Source: CAYFUT01 sp964346395 (GTDB lineage: Bacteria; Bacillota; Halanaerobiia; Halobacteroidales; Halobacteroidaceae). Taken from it: 13,682 nt of DNA. A program made the translations under genes and the position numbers. A model generated the notes under the pieces. It had not been told where the DNA came from, did not search any database, and was given only the letters and a program-made list of their open reading frames with translations. Location of the stretch: the NCBI GenBank assembly GCA_964346395.1, contig CAYFUT010000068.1, positions 1 through 13,682 on the forward strand, written 5' to 3'. Every line of letters begins with the position of its first letter. Within the stretch, counting starts at the first letter, position 1. Positions 1 through 7,329 of the stretch are shown piece by piece.

Positions 1-147
1 TCATTTATCATTTATCATTTATCATTTATCATTTATCATTTATCATTTATCATTTATCATTTATCATTTATCATTTATCATTCTTCATTCTTCATTCTCC
101 ATTCTCCATTCTCCATTCTCCATTCTTTATTCTTCATTCTCCATTTT
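1..147 (-). repeat. heptanucleotide tandem repeat array (21 units) running off the window edge
   Basis: Twenty-one contiguous 7-bp units can be counted on the plus strand. Eleven perfect TCATTTA units fill 1-77. Ten variants follow (TCATTCT, CCATTCT, TTATTCT, CCATTTT) up to 147. The array continues beyond base 1, so its full length is unknown. On the transcribed strand the units read TAAATGA and AGAATGG/AGAATGA. The inner part is translated as the tail of PyrC, whose TGA stop (78-80) falls exactly where the unit type changes; beyond it the TAAATGA units carry stop codons. A related array lies in the uraA leader (4058-4106). Confidence 0.95.
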
Positions 148-1409
148 ATTTCTCCATCAACAATCGTCAGCTCCGGCTTACCAGTTAATTCAAAACCAGC
201 AAAGGGAGTATTCTTTCCTTTAGAAGTAAACTCTTCCAGCTCTACCGGCCAGGTCTGATCCAGGTTAAGAACAGTAACATCCGCCGGTGCTCCCTCGACT
301 ATCCGTCCCCGCTTAAGATTTAAAATTTCTGCCGGATTAGAAGTCAATTTAGCTATTGCTTCCTCTAAACTTAAGATTCCCGGTTTGACTAATTCCGTAA
401 TCACTAATCCCAAAGCAGTTTCTAATCCAGAAATTCCAAACGGAGCATAATCATATTCTACATTTTTTTCCTCAAAGGCATGCGGAGCATGATCAGTAGC
501 AATTACATCAATTGTACCGTCCTGCAGTCCTTCCTTCACTGCCGCTACATCTTCCGGACTGCGCAGTGGGGGGTTAACCTTAGTCGCAGGATCAAAGGTA
601 GTGATTAATTCATGGGTGAGCGCAAAATGGTGCGGCGTTACTTCACAAGTTACCTTTACTCCCCGTTTTTTAGCTTTCCGTACCAGGTCTACCGCTCCCT
701 TAGTACTAATATGGGCAATGTGTAAACGGCTGTCCGTCTCCTCGGCCAGACAAATATCGCGGGCCACAATTACCTCTTCTGCCGAAGCAGGAATCGGCTC
801 CAAACCAGTAATGGTCGAATAATATCCTTCATTAACTACTCCCTCGCCAGCTAAATTCTCATCTTCACAGTGTGAGATTACCGGCAAATTAAAATCTTTG
901 CTGTATTTTAGGGCTAAACGCATTACTTCAGCATTCATCACCGAACTCCCGTCATCAGAAATTCCAACTATTCCTGCCTCTTTCATCCGGCCGATTTCGG
1001 CCAATTCACGGCCGCCACTTTCTTTTGTAATTGCCCCTATCTGATACACATTAGCTGCCGCCTGCTCGTTAGCAGTTTTATAGACTGATTCAACCAATGA
1101 TTGGTTATCAATCACCGGATTAGTATTCGGCATTGCTACTACCGTAGTAAATCCGCCTTCTACAGCTGCCCTAGTTCCAGTAGCAATTGTCTCTTTATGC
1201 TCGTACCCGGGTTCCCGCAGATGAACATGCATATCAATCAACCCCGGAACTACTGTTTTACCGCTTATATCTATCCGCTCTGCCTGCTCAGCAGTAACTT
1301 CCGATCCGATTTCAGCTATCTTTCCCTCCTGAATTAAAATATTCTGCTTCTTTTTACTTCCCGTTTCCGGATCAACTAGCTCTCCATTAGTTAATAATAA
1401 TTTACTCAT
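78..1409 (-). CDS. pyrC: dihydroorotase (type I), with repeat-derived C-terminal tail
   Basis: Cytosolic zinc amidohydrolase that cyclises N-carbamoyl-aspartate to dihydroorotate, the third step of UMP synthesis. Visible motifs, numbered from the chosen ATG: metal-binding HVH (61-63) in DMHVHLREPG, SDDG (151-154), ISHCED with His180, AHIS with His233, TPHHF (259-262) and ATDHAPH with Asp306. The open frame extends six codons upstream to a TTG, but that stretch holds the Shine-Dalgarno GGGGGAGG, so ATG 1409 is preferred. This start overlaps the end of pyrB by 8 bp, implying translational coupling. The conserved enzyme should end near IVDGEIKW (about residue 423). The last 21 residues are three copies of a WRMxNxE heptapeptide encoded by nine heptanucleotide repeats. 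The protein is 443 residues, somewhat longer than typical (about 425-430). Function is secure; the tail is probably non-essential. Confidence 0.96.
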   Translation of the reverse strand: MSKLLLTNGELVDPETGSKKKQNILIQEGKIAEIGSEVTAEQAERIDISGKTVVPGLIDMHVHLREPGYEHKETIATGTRAAVEGGFTTVVAMPNTNPVIDNQSLVESVYKTANEQAAANVYQIGAITKESGGRELAEIGRMKEAGIVGISDDGSSVMNAEVMRLALKYSKDFNLPVISHCEDENLAGEGVVNEGYYSTITGLEPIPASAEEVIVARDICLAEETDSRLHIAHISTKGAVDLVRKAKKRGVKVTCEVTPHHFALTHELITTFDPATKVNPPLRSPEDVAAVKEGLQDGTIDVIATDHAPHAFEEKNVEYDYAPFGISGLETALGLVITELVKPGILSLEEAIAKLTSNPAEILNLKRGRIVEGAPADVTVLNLDQTWPVELEEFTSKGKNTPFAGFELTGKPELTIVDGEIKWRMKNKEWRMENGEWRMKNEE

Positions 1410-2334
1410 CCTGATTGCCTCCCCCAATTAGCAGATACAACAGTGCCATTCTAATGGCCACTCCATTGGCCACCTGCTGTTCAATTACTGCTTGACTGCT
1501 ATAAGCTAAATCAGCCGAAATTTCAATTCCGCGGTTAATCGGCCCCGGATGCATAATCACAGCATCATCAGCTGCTTGAGCACAATCTTCTCGGCGCAGA
1601 CCATAAAGCTCAGTATACTCATTAATTGTCGGGAAAAATCCTTTATCTTGACGTTCTCGCTGAATGCGGAGTAAATAAATAATATCAGCATCCTTAATTC
1701 CGGCTTCCAGGTCAGAATAAACATCAACCCCCATTTTCTCCACTTCCACCGGCATTAGGGTAGTTGGCCCGACTAAATTAACACTAGCTCCCAATTTATT
1801 CAAACCCCAAATATCAGAACGAGCTACCCGACTATGCTTAATATCTCCTACAATGGCTACTTTCTGGCCTGCAATCTGGCCTTTAACTTCCTGAATAGTA
1901 AATAAATCTAATAGGGCTTGTGTCGGATGTTCGTGCATTCCATCTCCGGCATTAAGTACTGGAATATCAACCGTTTCCGCCAATAATTTGGCCGCTCCCG
2001 GCACTCCATGCCGAATAACCACTGCATCAGCTCCTAAAGCCCGTAAGGTACGAGCGGTATCAACTAAACTTTCCCCCTTTACCAGGCTGCTGCTGTCTTT
2101 AGAAATACTCATTCCATCAGCACTTAATCTCTTTACCGCTAGACTAAAAGAAGATTTAGTGCGAGTGCTCGGTTCGACAAACAAATTAACCACCAGTTTC
2201 CCCTGCAGAGTGGGTACTTTTTTTATCGGCCGCTCCAACACTTCCTTCATTGACTGGGCCGTCTCCAAAATCAACTCAACGTCCTGTTTAGTTATCTGCT
2301 GCAGCCCCAACAAATCTTTTGTTTTTAGCCCCAT
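1402..2334 (-). CDS. pyrB: aspartate carbamoyltransferase catalytic subunit
   Basis: Transfers the carbamoyl group of carbamoyl phosphate to aspartate, the committed step of pyrimidine synthesis, in the cytosol. Its 310 residues are the normal length for a stand-alone catalytic chain. Motifs: PSTRT (55-59) in the carbamoyl-phosphate loop, HPTQ (136-139), RIQRER (223-228) and HPGPINRG (262-269). The ATG at 2334 has an AAGGAAGG ribosome binding site about 8 nt upstream. No regulatory subunit gene (pyrI) is present here, consistent with Bacillus-type unregulated trimers. The gene lies directly downstream of a PyrR attenuator and overlaps pyrC by 8 bp. Confidence 0.97.
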   Translation of the reverse strand: MGLKTKDLLGLQQITKQDVELILETAQSMKEVLERPIKKVPTLQGKLVVNLFVEPSTRTKSSFSLAVKRLSADGMSISKDSSSLVKGESLVDTARTLRALGADAVVIRHGVPGAAKLLAETVDIPVLNAGDGMHEHPTQALLDLFTIQEVKGQIAGQKVAIVGDIKHSRVARSDIWGLNKLGASVNLVGPTTLMPVEVEKMGVDVYSDLEAGIKDADIIYLLRIQRERQDKGFFPTINEYTELYGLRREDCAQAADDAVIMHPGPINRGIEISADLAYSSQAVIEQQVANGVAIRMALLYLLIGGGNQDE

Positions 2335-2393
2335 TTATATATCCTTCCTTTCTATTCATAGTTAATCTCAATTTAAAAATATAGCTTCCCAAT

Positions 2394-2523
2394 AAAAAAA
2401 ACCTTACCAGTCATCGGCTGGCAAGGGAGAGATATGTATAGTAATTCCTGGAGGTAAGGACAGGAACTAAACTCACTTTTCCTACTCTCCCTTACTAGCC
2501 TCACTGGACTAGTTCTTAAAGGG
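2394..2523 (-). promoter_or_regulatory. PyrR-dependent attenuator before pyrBC
   Basis: The transcript (minus strand) holds the three alternative structures of pyr attenuation. The PyrR-binding anti-antiterminator hairpin is 2489-2523: lower stem CCCUU/AAGGG, upper stem ACUAG/CUAGU, with the PyrR recognition sequence AGTCCAGTGAGGCT at 2497-2510. The 3' side of that hairpin (2485-2500) can instead pair with 2416-2431, 15 of 16 positions counting one G-U, forming the antiterminator. The terminator is 2402-2426 (9-bp stem with one G-U, 7-nt loop) followed by a U run at 2394-2401. UMP/UTP-bound PyrR stabilises the first hairpin and frees the terminator; this mechanism is known from Bacillus. Confidence 0.95.
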
Positions 2524-2572
2524 AATTAAATTTTAAATTAACATTCCTTAAGTTTATAATCTTACTGTCAGA

Positions 2573-2601
2573 ATATTATCACACTTTTACTTACATGTCA
2601 A
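2573..2601 (-). promoter_or_regulatory. candidate internal sigma-A promoter for pyrBC
   Basis: On the minus strand a perfect -35 TTGACA (2596-2601) is followed by a 17-bp spacer and TAATAT (2573-2578, four of six matches). It lies in the short gap between uraA and the pyrB attenuator, so a transcript starting near 2566 would still contain the whole PyrR hairpin. This would let pyrBC be expressed separately from pyrR-uraA while staying under PyrR control. The -10 match is imperfect. Confidence 0.5.
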
Positions 2602-2610
2602 AATCTTTCC

Positions 2611-3918
2611 TTACTCTCGATCTCTAACATCAGTTTGCTTAGGTAGTAATAGATTTAACACGATACCTACAATTGCCGCCAAGCCCATTCCTTTAAATTC
2701 AAGGACATCAATGGTCTCAGCTGCCTGTTTAATAACTTCCGATCCATCTAACTGAAGAAAGTTAACAATCTCCACAAAATTAATAGTCAGCGGAATCCCA
2801 CTAATGCCAATTACCAGGATAGTAGATACAATTACCAAATTTCTATTTTGGCTCAAATCAACTTCATTTTCAATTAGTGTCCGCAGACCAATAGAAGCAA
2901 TCATCCCAAACAAAAGAATAGCAATTCCGCCCATCACTGCTTCCGGAATTGTTTGAATTACAGCCCCTATCTTCTGGATGAAACTAACTCCCAACACAAT
3001 TACTGCTGCCAATTCAACAACCACCGGCTCATGAACCCCTGTAATTGCCAACACACCAATATTCTCTCCATACGTCGTATTCGGAGGACCGCCGAGAAAA
3101 GAAGCAAACGCAGTAGCTACTCCATCTCCTAATAGAGTTCTATGCAGACCAGGCTCTTCAATAAAATCCTGATCTACCGTCCGTGATAAAGCCAAAACAT
3201 CTCCTAAATGTTCCACCATAGTTACAATTGCAATCGGCGCTATTAAAGCTACAGCCGAAATCCCAGCTCCCAACGACTCAACTTCCAGCACAGAAGTAAA
3301 ATCAGGAACTGCCATCCAACTGGCCTCTACTACCGGAGTTAAGTCGACAATTCCAAAGATTAAAGCATAGACATAGCCGGCTATCATCCCCATTAACACC
3401 GGAATAATTTTTAATAATCCGCGTCCTAACACACTAACGGCAATTGCTACTGCTAAAGTAAATAAAGCAGTGGGCAAATGCTGCATAGCCATATCTTTTG
3501 CTGTCGGTGCCAATCCTAATCCAATAGTCATAATTACGGGGCCAACTACTACCGACGGCAGGTACTCTTCAATAAAGTCGGTTCCTACTTTACGAATAAT
3601 AGACGCCATAATAATATAGATCAACCCCGCAACCAAACAGCCCAATAAAGCTGCCGGCAGTCCATAGCTTTCTTTAGCAGCAATAATAGGACCGATAAAA
3701 GCAAAGGAAGAGCCTAAGTAAGCCGGTACCTGCCCTTTAGTAATTAAGTGAAAAATTAAAGTCCCACTACCCGAAGCAAATAAAGCTACCGCTGGATTTA
3801 AGCCGGTCAAACTCGGCACTAGAATTGTAGCTCCAAACATAGCAAATAAATGCTGAACTGCCAAAATTAATAACCGCGGTGTTTTCAGTTCACTATCATC
3901 AATTCGCTGTTTAATCAT
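2611..3918 (-). CDS. uraA: uracil permease (NCS2 family)
   Basis: Membrane symporter for uracil uptake, here in the position where Bacillus carries pyrP. The 435-residue protein is almost entirely hydrophobic segments, consistent with the 14-helix NCS2 fold. Visible signature residues: QHLFAMFG near the N terminus (His23), VEHLGD (Glu236/His237) in the substrate-binding helix, and GGPPNTTYGENIGV (277-290, Glu285). These correspond to the His31, Glu241 and Glu290 binding-site residues of E. coli UraA. ATG at 3918 has GGGGGA 8 nt upstream. It follows pyrR with a PyrR attenuator between them, so salvage uptake and de novo synthesis share control. Uracil rather than xanthine specificity rests on similarity and operon context. 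Confidence 0.94.
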   Translation of the reverse strand: MIKQRIDDSELKTPRLLILAVQHLFAMFGATILVPSLTGLNPAVALFASGSGTLIFHLITKGQVPAYLGSSFAFIGPIIAAKESYGLPAALLGCLVAGLIYIIMASIIRKVGTDFIEEYLPSVVVGPVIMTIGLGLAPTAKDMAMQHLPTALFTLAVAIAVSVLGRGLLKIIPVLMGMIAGYVYALIFGIVDLTPVVEASWMAVPDFTSVLEVESLGAGISAVALIAPIAIVTMVEHLGDVLALSRTVDQDFIEEPGLHRTLLGDGVATAFASFLGGPPNTTYGENIGVLAITGVHEPVVVELAAVIVLGVSFIQKIGAVIQTIPEAVMGGIAILLFGMIASIGLRTLIENEVDLSQNRNLVIVSTILVIGISGIPLTINFVEIVNFLQLDGSEVIKQAAETIDVLEFKGMGLAAIVGIVLNLLLPKQTDVRDRE

Positions 3919-4017
3919 TTTTTATTCCCCCATTTATTTAATTTTCTACTCCCTAATCCCTACTCAATTTAATTTCATTTTTTTCTATTCTCATTTCTTT
4001 ATTATCTGTTATTTGTT

Positions 4018-4057
4018 CTCTGTTTCTCTGTTTCTCTGTTTCTCTGTTTCTCTGTTT
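4018..4057 (-). repeat. octanucleotide tandem repeat, five CTCTGTTT units
   Basis: Five perfect contiguous 8-bp units (plus strand CTCTGTTT, transcript AAACAGAG) lie in the untranslated leader between the uraA attenuator terminator and the uraA start. They abut the heptamer array at 4058. No reading frame or hairpin is apparent in them. Confidence 0.95.
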
Positions 4058-4106
4058 CATTTTTCATTCTCCATTCTCAATTCTCAATTCTCAATTTTCC
4101 ATTTAT
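4058..4106 (-). repeat. heptanucleotide tandem repeat, seven degenerate units
   Basis: Seven contiguous 7-bp units on the plus strand: CATTTTT, CATTCTC twice, AATTCTC twice, AATTTTC and CATTTAT. The transcript units read GAGAATG/GAGAATT. This is the same sequence family as the array at 1-147 that encodes the PyrC tail. It ends 2 bp from the U-tract of the uraA attenuator terminator. Confidence 0.9.
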
Positions 4107-4108
4107 AT

Positions 4109-4223
4109 AAAAAAACCCCCAGCCCGTAAGGCTGAGGAAGTTTCTAGTAGAATAAAAGTTTCCCGAACAGGAAAAACCTTTATCAACTCCCTTTATTAGC
4201 CTCACAGGACTAATTTAAAAGAG
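4109..4223 (-). promoter_or_regulatory. PyrR-dependent attenuator before uraA
   Basis: The PyrR hairpin lies at 4189-4223, with lower stem CUCUUU/AAAGGG and recognition sequence AGTCCTGTGAGGCT at 4198-4211. It starts only about a dozen bases after the pyrR stop codon. A small extra hairpin, TTTCC/GGGAA, sits at 4160-4175. The terminator stem is 4117-4137 (CCTCAGCC/GGCTGGGG with one G-U pair), followed by a U run to 4109. The antiterminator pairing is weaker here than in the pyrB copy. The role follows from Bacillus PyrR attenuation. Confidence 0.94.
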
Positions 4224-4235
4224 AATTATTAAACT

Positions 4236-4784
4236 TTATTCAATTTGTTCCATCAATACTACTGAATCTTCATCATCAGTCTCCGATAAATTAACTTCTA
4301 CTACCTCCTGCTGGGAAGTAGGTATGTTTTTACCTACAAAATCTGCTCTGATCGGCAGTTCGCGGTGGCCTCGGTCAATCAAAATAGCCAATTGAATAGC
4401 CTGCGGGCGGCCTAAATCCATTAATGCATCCAGTGCTGCCCGAACCGTCCGTCCAGTATATAATACATCATCCACTAGAACTACTTTTTTATCTGTAATA
4501 TCAAAAGGAATTTCCGTTTTATGAACAATCGGCTGGTTAGCTATGGTAGTTAAGTCATCACGGTAGAGAGTAATATCCAGGCTGCCGCTGGGTACTTCCT
4601 TCCCTTCAATTTCTTTTAACTTCTCTGCAATTCTCTCTGCCAGCGGAACTCCTCTCGTTCTAATGCCGATAATTACTACCTCATCTAACCCTTCATTTTT
4701 TTCGGTAATTTCGTGAGCAATTCGCGTTAAAGCTCTGCGAATACCGTCTTGATCAATTAATTCTTTCTTTTTCTTTAGTTCCAT
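4236..4784 (-). CDS. pyrR: bifunctional pyr operon attenuation protein / uracil phosphoribosyltransferase
   Basis: RNA-binding regulator that senses UMP/UTP and binds the three attenuator hairpins in this operon. The family also has modest uracil phosphoribosyltransferase activity. Its 182 residues match the usual length of about 180. The PRPP-binding loop VVLVDDVLYTGRT spans 101-113. The N-terminal basic segment, IGIRTRG (39-45) and LYRDD (73-77) are typical of PyrR. The start ATG 4784 has a perfect GGAGGTG ribosome binding site. It is the first gene of the pyr operon, so it controls its own synthesis through the attenuator at 4943-5027. Confidence 0.97.
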   Translation of the reverse strand: MELKKKKELIDQDGIRRALTRIAHEITEKNEGLDEVVIIGIRTRGVPLAERIAEKLKEIEGKEVPSGSLDITLYRDDLTTIANQPIVHKTEIPFDITDKKVVLVDDVLYTGRTVRAALDALMDLGRPQAIQLAILIDRGHRELPIRADFVGKNIPTSQQEVVEVNLSETDDEDSVVLMEQIE

Positions 4785-4796
4785 TGCCGCACCTCC

Positions 4797-4872
4797 GGGA
4801 TTGAGATTAAGATTAAGTTTGAGTTTGAGTCTGAGCTTAAAATCTGCTTAAACTCAGGCTCCAGCCCAAACT
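4797..4872 (-). repeat. degenerate hexamer repeats and imperfect hairpin in the pyrR leader
   Basis: Between the attenuator terminator and the pyrR ribosome binding site the plus strand shows consecutive 6-bp units (TTGAGA, TTAAGA, TTAAGT, TTGAGT, TTGAGT, CTGAGC). The block 4816-4835 is partly complementary to 4853-4872 (AGTTTG/CAAACT outside, GAGTCTGAG/CTCAGGCTC inside), giving a long imperfect hairpin in the leader. A related motif recurs at about 4899-4924. No function is evident. Confidence 0.6.
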
Positions 4873-4942
4873 AATTAGAACAAAACATTCTATCGGCTAG
4901 TTTGAGGCTAAGATGGAGTTTGAATCAATCATAAAATATAAT

Positions 4943-5027
4943 AAAAACCTTCCCACTGAAGCCCAGTAAGAAGGTATCCTCTGCCACCTATTCCTTACCG
5001 GCCTCACTGGACCAAGATTTAAAGGAA
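4943..5027 (-). promoter_or_regulatory. PyrR-dependent attenuator before pyrR
   Basis: First attenuator of the operon. The PyrR-binding hairpin is 4991-5027 (lower stem UUCCUU/AAGGAA), with recognition sequence GGTCCAGTGAGGCC at 5000-5013. The terminator is 4947-4975 (ACCUUC...GAAGGU, extended by ACUG/CAGU and G-U pairs), followed by a U-rich tail to 4943. The 3' arm of the PyrR hairpin is complementary to the 5' arm of the terminator, as needed for an antiterminator. The operon promoter ends 24 bp upstream of the hairpin. Confidence 0.95.
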
Positions 5028-5050
5028 CTATCAATTTTCAGTTCTATTTG

Positions 5051-5079
5051 AGTTTATCAAACAAGATTTTATTTGTCAA
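5051..5079 (-). promoter_or_regulatory. sigma-A promoter of the pyr operon
   Basis: The minus strand shows perfect TTGACA (5074-5079), a 17-bp spacer and TAAACT (5051-5056). The expected start is near 5044, just before the first PyrR hairpin. This places the pyr operon under its own promoter, separate from the lactate genes upstream, whose terminator is at 5372-5429. Confidence 0.8.
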
Positions 5080-5137
5080 TCACTTAACATTAAAAATATG
5101 TGTCCAGACGTGTTAATTAACTAATATTTTCCAAAAG

Positions 5138-5357
5138 TCAGAGTCCTTTTTGTTTCATTTTACTAACTAATTTAAGCTCTTTAATAAAATTAATTAATGA
5201 TAGCTCTACATATTTCCATTCAGATTTTGAATTATTGTATAAAATCTGAATTTGTTAATGATTCTTCTACCGGACCATCATATTTTCTAGCAATAGTTTC
5301 TTCTACTTGTACAGGTTTATTCTTTGTAGTGTCTAAAGCTACGTTTAACCTCCAAAT
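5138..5357 (-). pseudogene. possible gene remnant(s) between lctP and the pyr promoter
   Basis: Two short start-less reading frames follow each other here. The first (5357 to stop 5232) reads like protein, including VALDTTKNKPV followed by a charged stretch. It faintly recalls the C-terminal end of hotdog-fold acyl-CoA thioesterases (VALDENGKPxPV type). The second, in another frame, ends at the stop 5138-5140 and is rich in Lys, Leu and Ile. A perfect 10-bp inverted repeat (5219-5228/5241-5250) spans the first stop. They may be remains of one or two genes, or chance frames in AT-rich DNA. The thioesterase resemblance is from memory and weak. Confidence 0.3.
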
Positions 5358-5371
5358 TTAAATATCATTTT

Positions 5372-5429
5372 TAAAAATAGTTCTCTCCCCCACCGGCAAG
5401 AAATCAATCTTCAGAGCGGGAAAGAGAAC
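5372..5429 (-). terminator. intrinsic terminator after lctP
   Basis: The transcript forms a long stem pairing GUUCUCUUUCCC with GGGGGAGAGAAC (12 bp including two G-U pairs), then UAUUUUUA. It lies about 105 bp downstream of the lctP stop and closes the lactate module. A smaller hairpin (5464-5488, TTGTAT/ATACAA with an inner stem) lies between lctP and this terminator but has no U-tract. Confidence 0.8.
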
Positions 5430-5533
5430 TTAGTAATAAATTACCTCTTCTAAACTTATTATCTTGTATAAAGCAAAGCCTAATACAATTGATTATTAAA
5501 TTATTACTTTATAAGTTGATTCCTTTTTTTCTA

Positions 5534-7243
5534 CTAAAATACTGTTGGAAACACAACATAAACAGCTAACAGACCAAGAATTCCACTCAAGAGAGCATAG
5601 GCAACCATTGGGATTATATTTCGCCTAATAATTATCCCTTCTTTACCGACAATACCTACTGTTGCACAGGCAGCAACCACATTGTGAATACAGGTCATAT
5701 TACCTATTGCTCCACCTACAGCCTGCAGCCCAACAACTGCTCCATGGGAAACACCTAGAGTATCAGCCATATTAAACTGGAACATACCAAATAACATATC
5801 GGAAACAGTATTACTCCCAGCAATAAAAGCTCCTAAAGCCCCAACTAGACTAGCAAATAGAGGGTAAATGCCGCCTGTAATTCCTGCTACAAATTTAGCC
5901 ATTACTAATAACATAGAACCTTCTTCAATACCACCAGTAATTTGAGCTGTATTAGTCATTACTTTAACTAAACCTACTGCAAACACCAAAGCTATAGCTG
6001 GTGAAGACATCCGACTTATAGTTTCTCCCCAAGCTTTGGAAACTTCCTCACTTTTCATATTCAAAATCCAGATCGAAAGAACAGCAACTAAAATAAAAGG
6101 TACAGTTCCCGGCAGATAAAGCGGCTTCATCGACCAACCAATACCGCTGACCCCAAAAATATTAGGAATTGTTATCTCCCAACTTGTTACCCAACCTTTA
6201 ATTGGTAAATTCTTTAATCTGGTAAGCACTAAGATTGCAGAAATTAAAATATATGGGGTCCAAGCCTGCAGTAAAGAATGTTTTGTTGATTCCATACTAA
6301 CAGTATCCATATCCCCGGGTTCTTCTTCTCCAACCCAGTCATCTAACCAATTTTCTCGGTCAGGAAAGTCCCATGTTTCTTCCGGAATTAAAAATCCTTT
6401 TTGAGCTGCCTTAATAACGATAAACAAACCCACTAATGCCCCAATTAAAGTCGGGAATTCAGAACCAAGAGTAGCAGCTACCAGAAAATAAGGAACAGTC
6501 ATTGATAAACCAGCAAATATAGCAAACTTCCATACTTTTAGTCCTTCTTTAAATGACTTCTTTTCACCAAAAAACTTAGTTAACATAGCAACCATTAATA
6601 GAGGAACAAAAGTTCCTATTATAGCATGATATCCGGCAGCAAAAGTAGTTACGTGATTCTGGATAAAAGTATCAACATTAGCAATCCCAGCTGCCTCAAC
6701 TGCCTGATGAACTTTTGGAATATCAAAAACCTCTCCTAACCCTAACCAGATCGGGGTTCCTACTGCTCCAAAAGTAACAGCAGCATTATTACAGAGCAGA
6801 GCAGACATTACTGCAGCCAGTGGTGGAAAACCTAAACTAAGCAACAGTGGAGCAGCAATGGCAGCTGGTGTTCCAAAACCAGCAGCTCCTTCTAGAAAAG
6901 CACCAAATAGCCAACAGATAATAATTGCCTGAATTCTTCTATCATCACTAATACTATGGAACCCTGCCTTTATTGTATTAATTGCACCGCTAGCCTTAAG
7001 AGTCTGCAGCACTAAAATTGCTCCAAATACAATAATTAAAATCTTAAAAGCCACTAATGCCCCTTGCACTGAAGATGCCATCCACATAAGAGCATCCATC
7101 TTCCAAACAAAAATAGCTAATACAGAACCAACTGCCCAAGCTATCGGTAATGCTTTAGTAGACGGCCATCTTAAACCAACCATTAAAATAAATACTGTCA
7201 AAATGGGAACGAAAGCTAAAAAAGCAAGCATTCCTAAACTCAT
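5534..7243 (-). CDS. lctP: lactate permease (LctP family)
   Basis: Integral membrane proton:lactate symporter of the LctP/LldP family (TC 2.A.14), which also carries glycolate. The 569-residue length fits the family (about 530-570). Many hydrophobic helices run through the protein, with the conserved block FLEGAAGFGTP at 116-126 followed by NNAAVTFGAVGTP (152-164), and a second similar block, FIAGSNTVSDMLFG, in the C-terminal half. A soluble acidic loop (about 292-316) separates the halves. ATG 7243 has AAGGGG upstream. It is the last gene of the lactate module, separated from the dehydrogenase by 198 bp that contain a terminator-like hairpin. Lactate as substrate follows from family and neighbours. 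Confidence 0.95.
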   Translation of the reverse strand: MSLGMLAFLAFVPILTVFILMVGLRWPSTKALPIAWAVGSVLAIFVWKMDALMWMASSVQGALVAFKILIIVFGAILVLQTLKASGAINTIKAGFHSISDDRRIQAIIICWLFGAFLEGAAGFGTPAAIAAPLLLSLGFPPLAAVMSALLCNNAAVTFGAVGTPIWLGLGEVFDIPKVHQAVEAAGIANVDTFIQNHVTTFAAGYHAIIGTFVPLLMVAMLTKFFGEKKSFKEGLKVWKFAIFAGLSMTVPYFLVAATLGSEFPTLIGALVGLFIVIKAAQKGFLIPEETWDFPDRENWLDDWVGEEEPGDMDTVSMESTKHSLLQAWTPYILISAILVLTRLKNLPIKGWVTSWEITIPNIFGVSGIGWSMKPLYLPGTVPFILVAVLSIWILNMKSEEVSKAWGETISRMSSPAIALVFAVGLVKVMTNTAQITGGIEEGSMLLVMAKFVAGITGGIYPLFASLVGALGAFIAGSNTVSDMLFGMFQFNMADTLGVSHGAVVGLQAVGGAIGNMTCIHNVVAACATVGIVGKEGIIIRRNIIPMVAYALLSGILGLLAVYVVFPTVF

Positions 7244-7300
7244 ATTCTCAACCCCTTTTTGATTATTATTTCTTAAATATTTAGAAATTTTAGTCTTTTT

Positions 7301-7329
7301 TTAATATTTCAAATTTTCAAACTTACCAA
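7301..7329 (-). promoter_or_regulatory. weak candidate promoter for lctP
   Basis: TTGGTA (7324-7329), a 17-bp spacer and TATTAA (7301-7306) on the minus strand, each four of six matches. It lies between the lctD-lctP hairpin and the lctP start. An imperfect palindrome with TTAC/GTAA ends (7323-7341) covers the -35. The region is very AT-rich, so chance matches are likely. Confidence 0.3.

Noticed and set aside
601..822. Plus-strand open frame of 73 codons inside pyrC
   Set aside because: Antisense shadow of a well-conserved gene, with no ribosome binding site or recognisable product. The same applies to plus-strand frames at 1101-1337, 1988-2365, 10070-10258 and 12390-12596.
1410..1427. Upstream TTG start for pyrC adding six residues
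   Set aside because: The Shine-Dalgarno sequence lies within this stretch and points to ATG 1409, and the conserved protein begins there.
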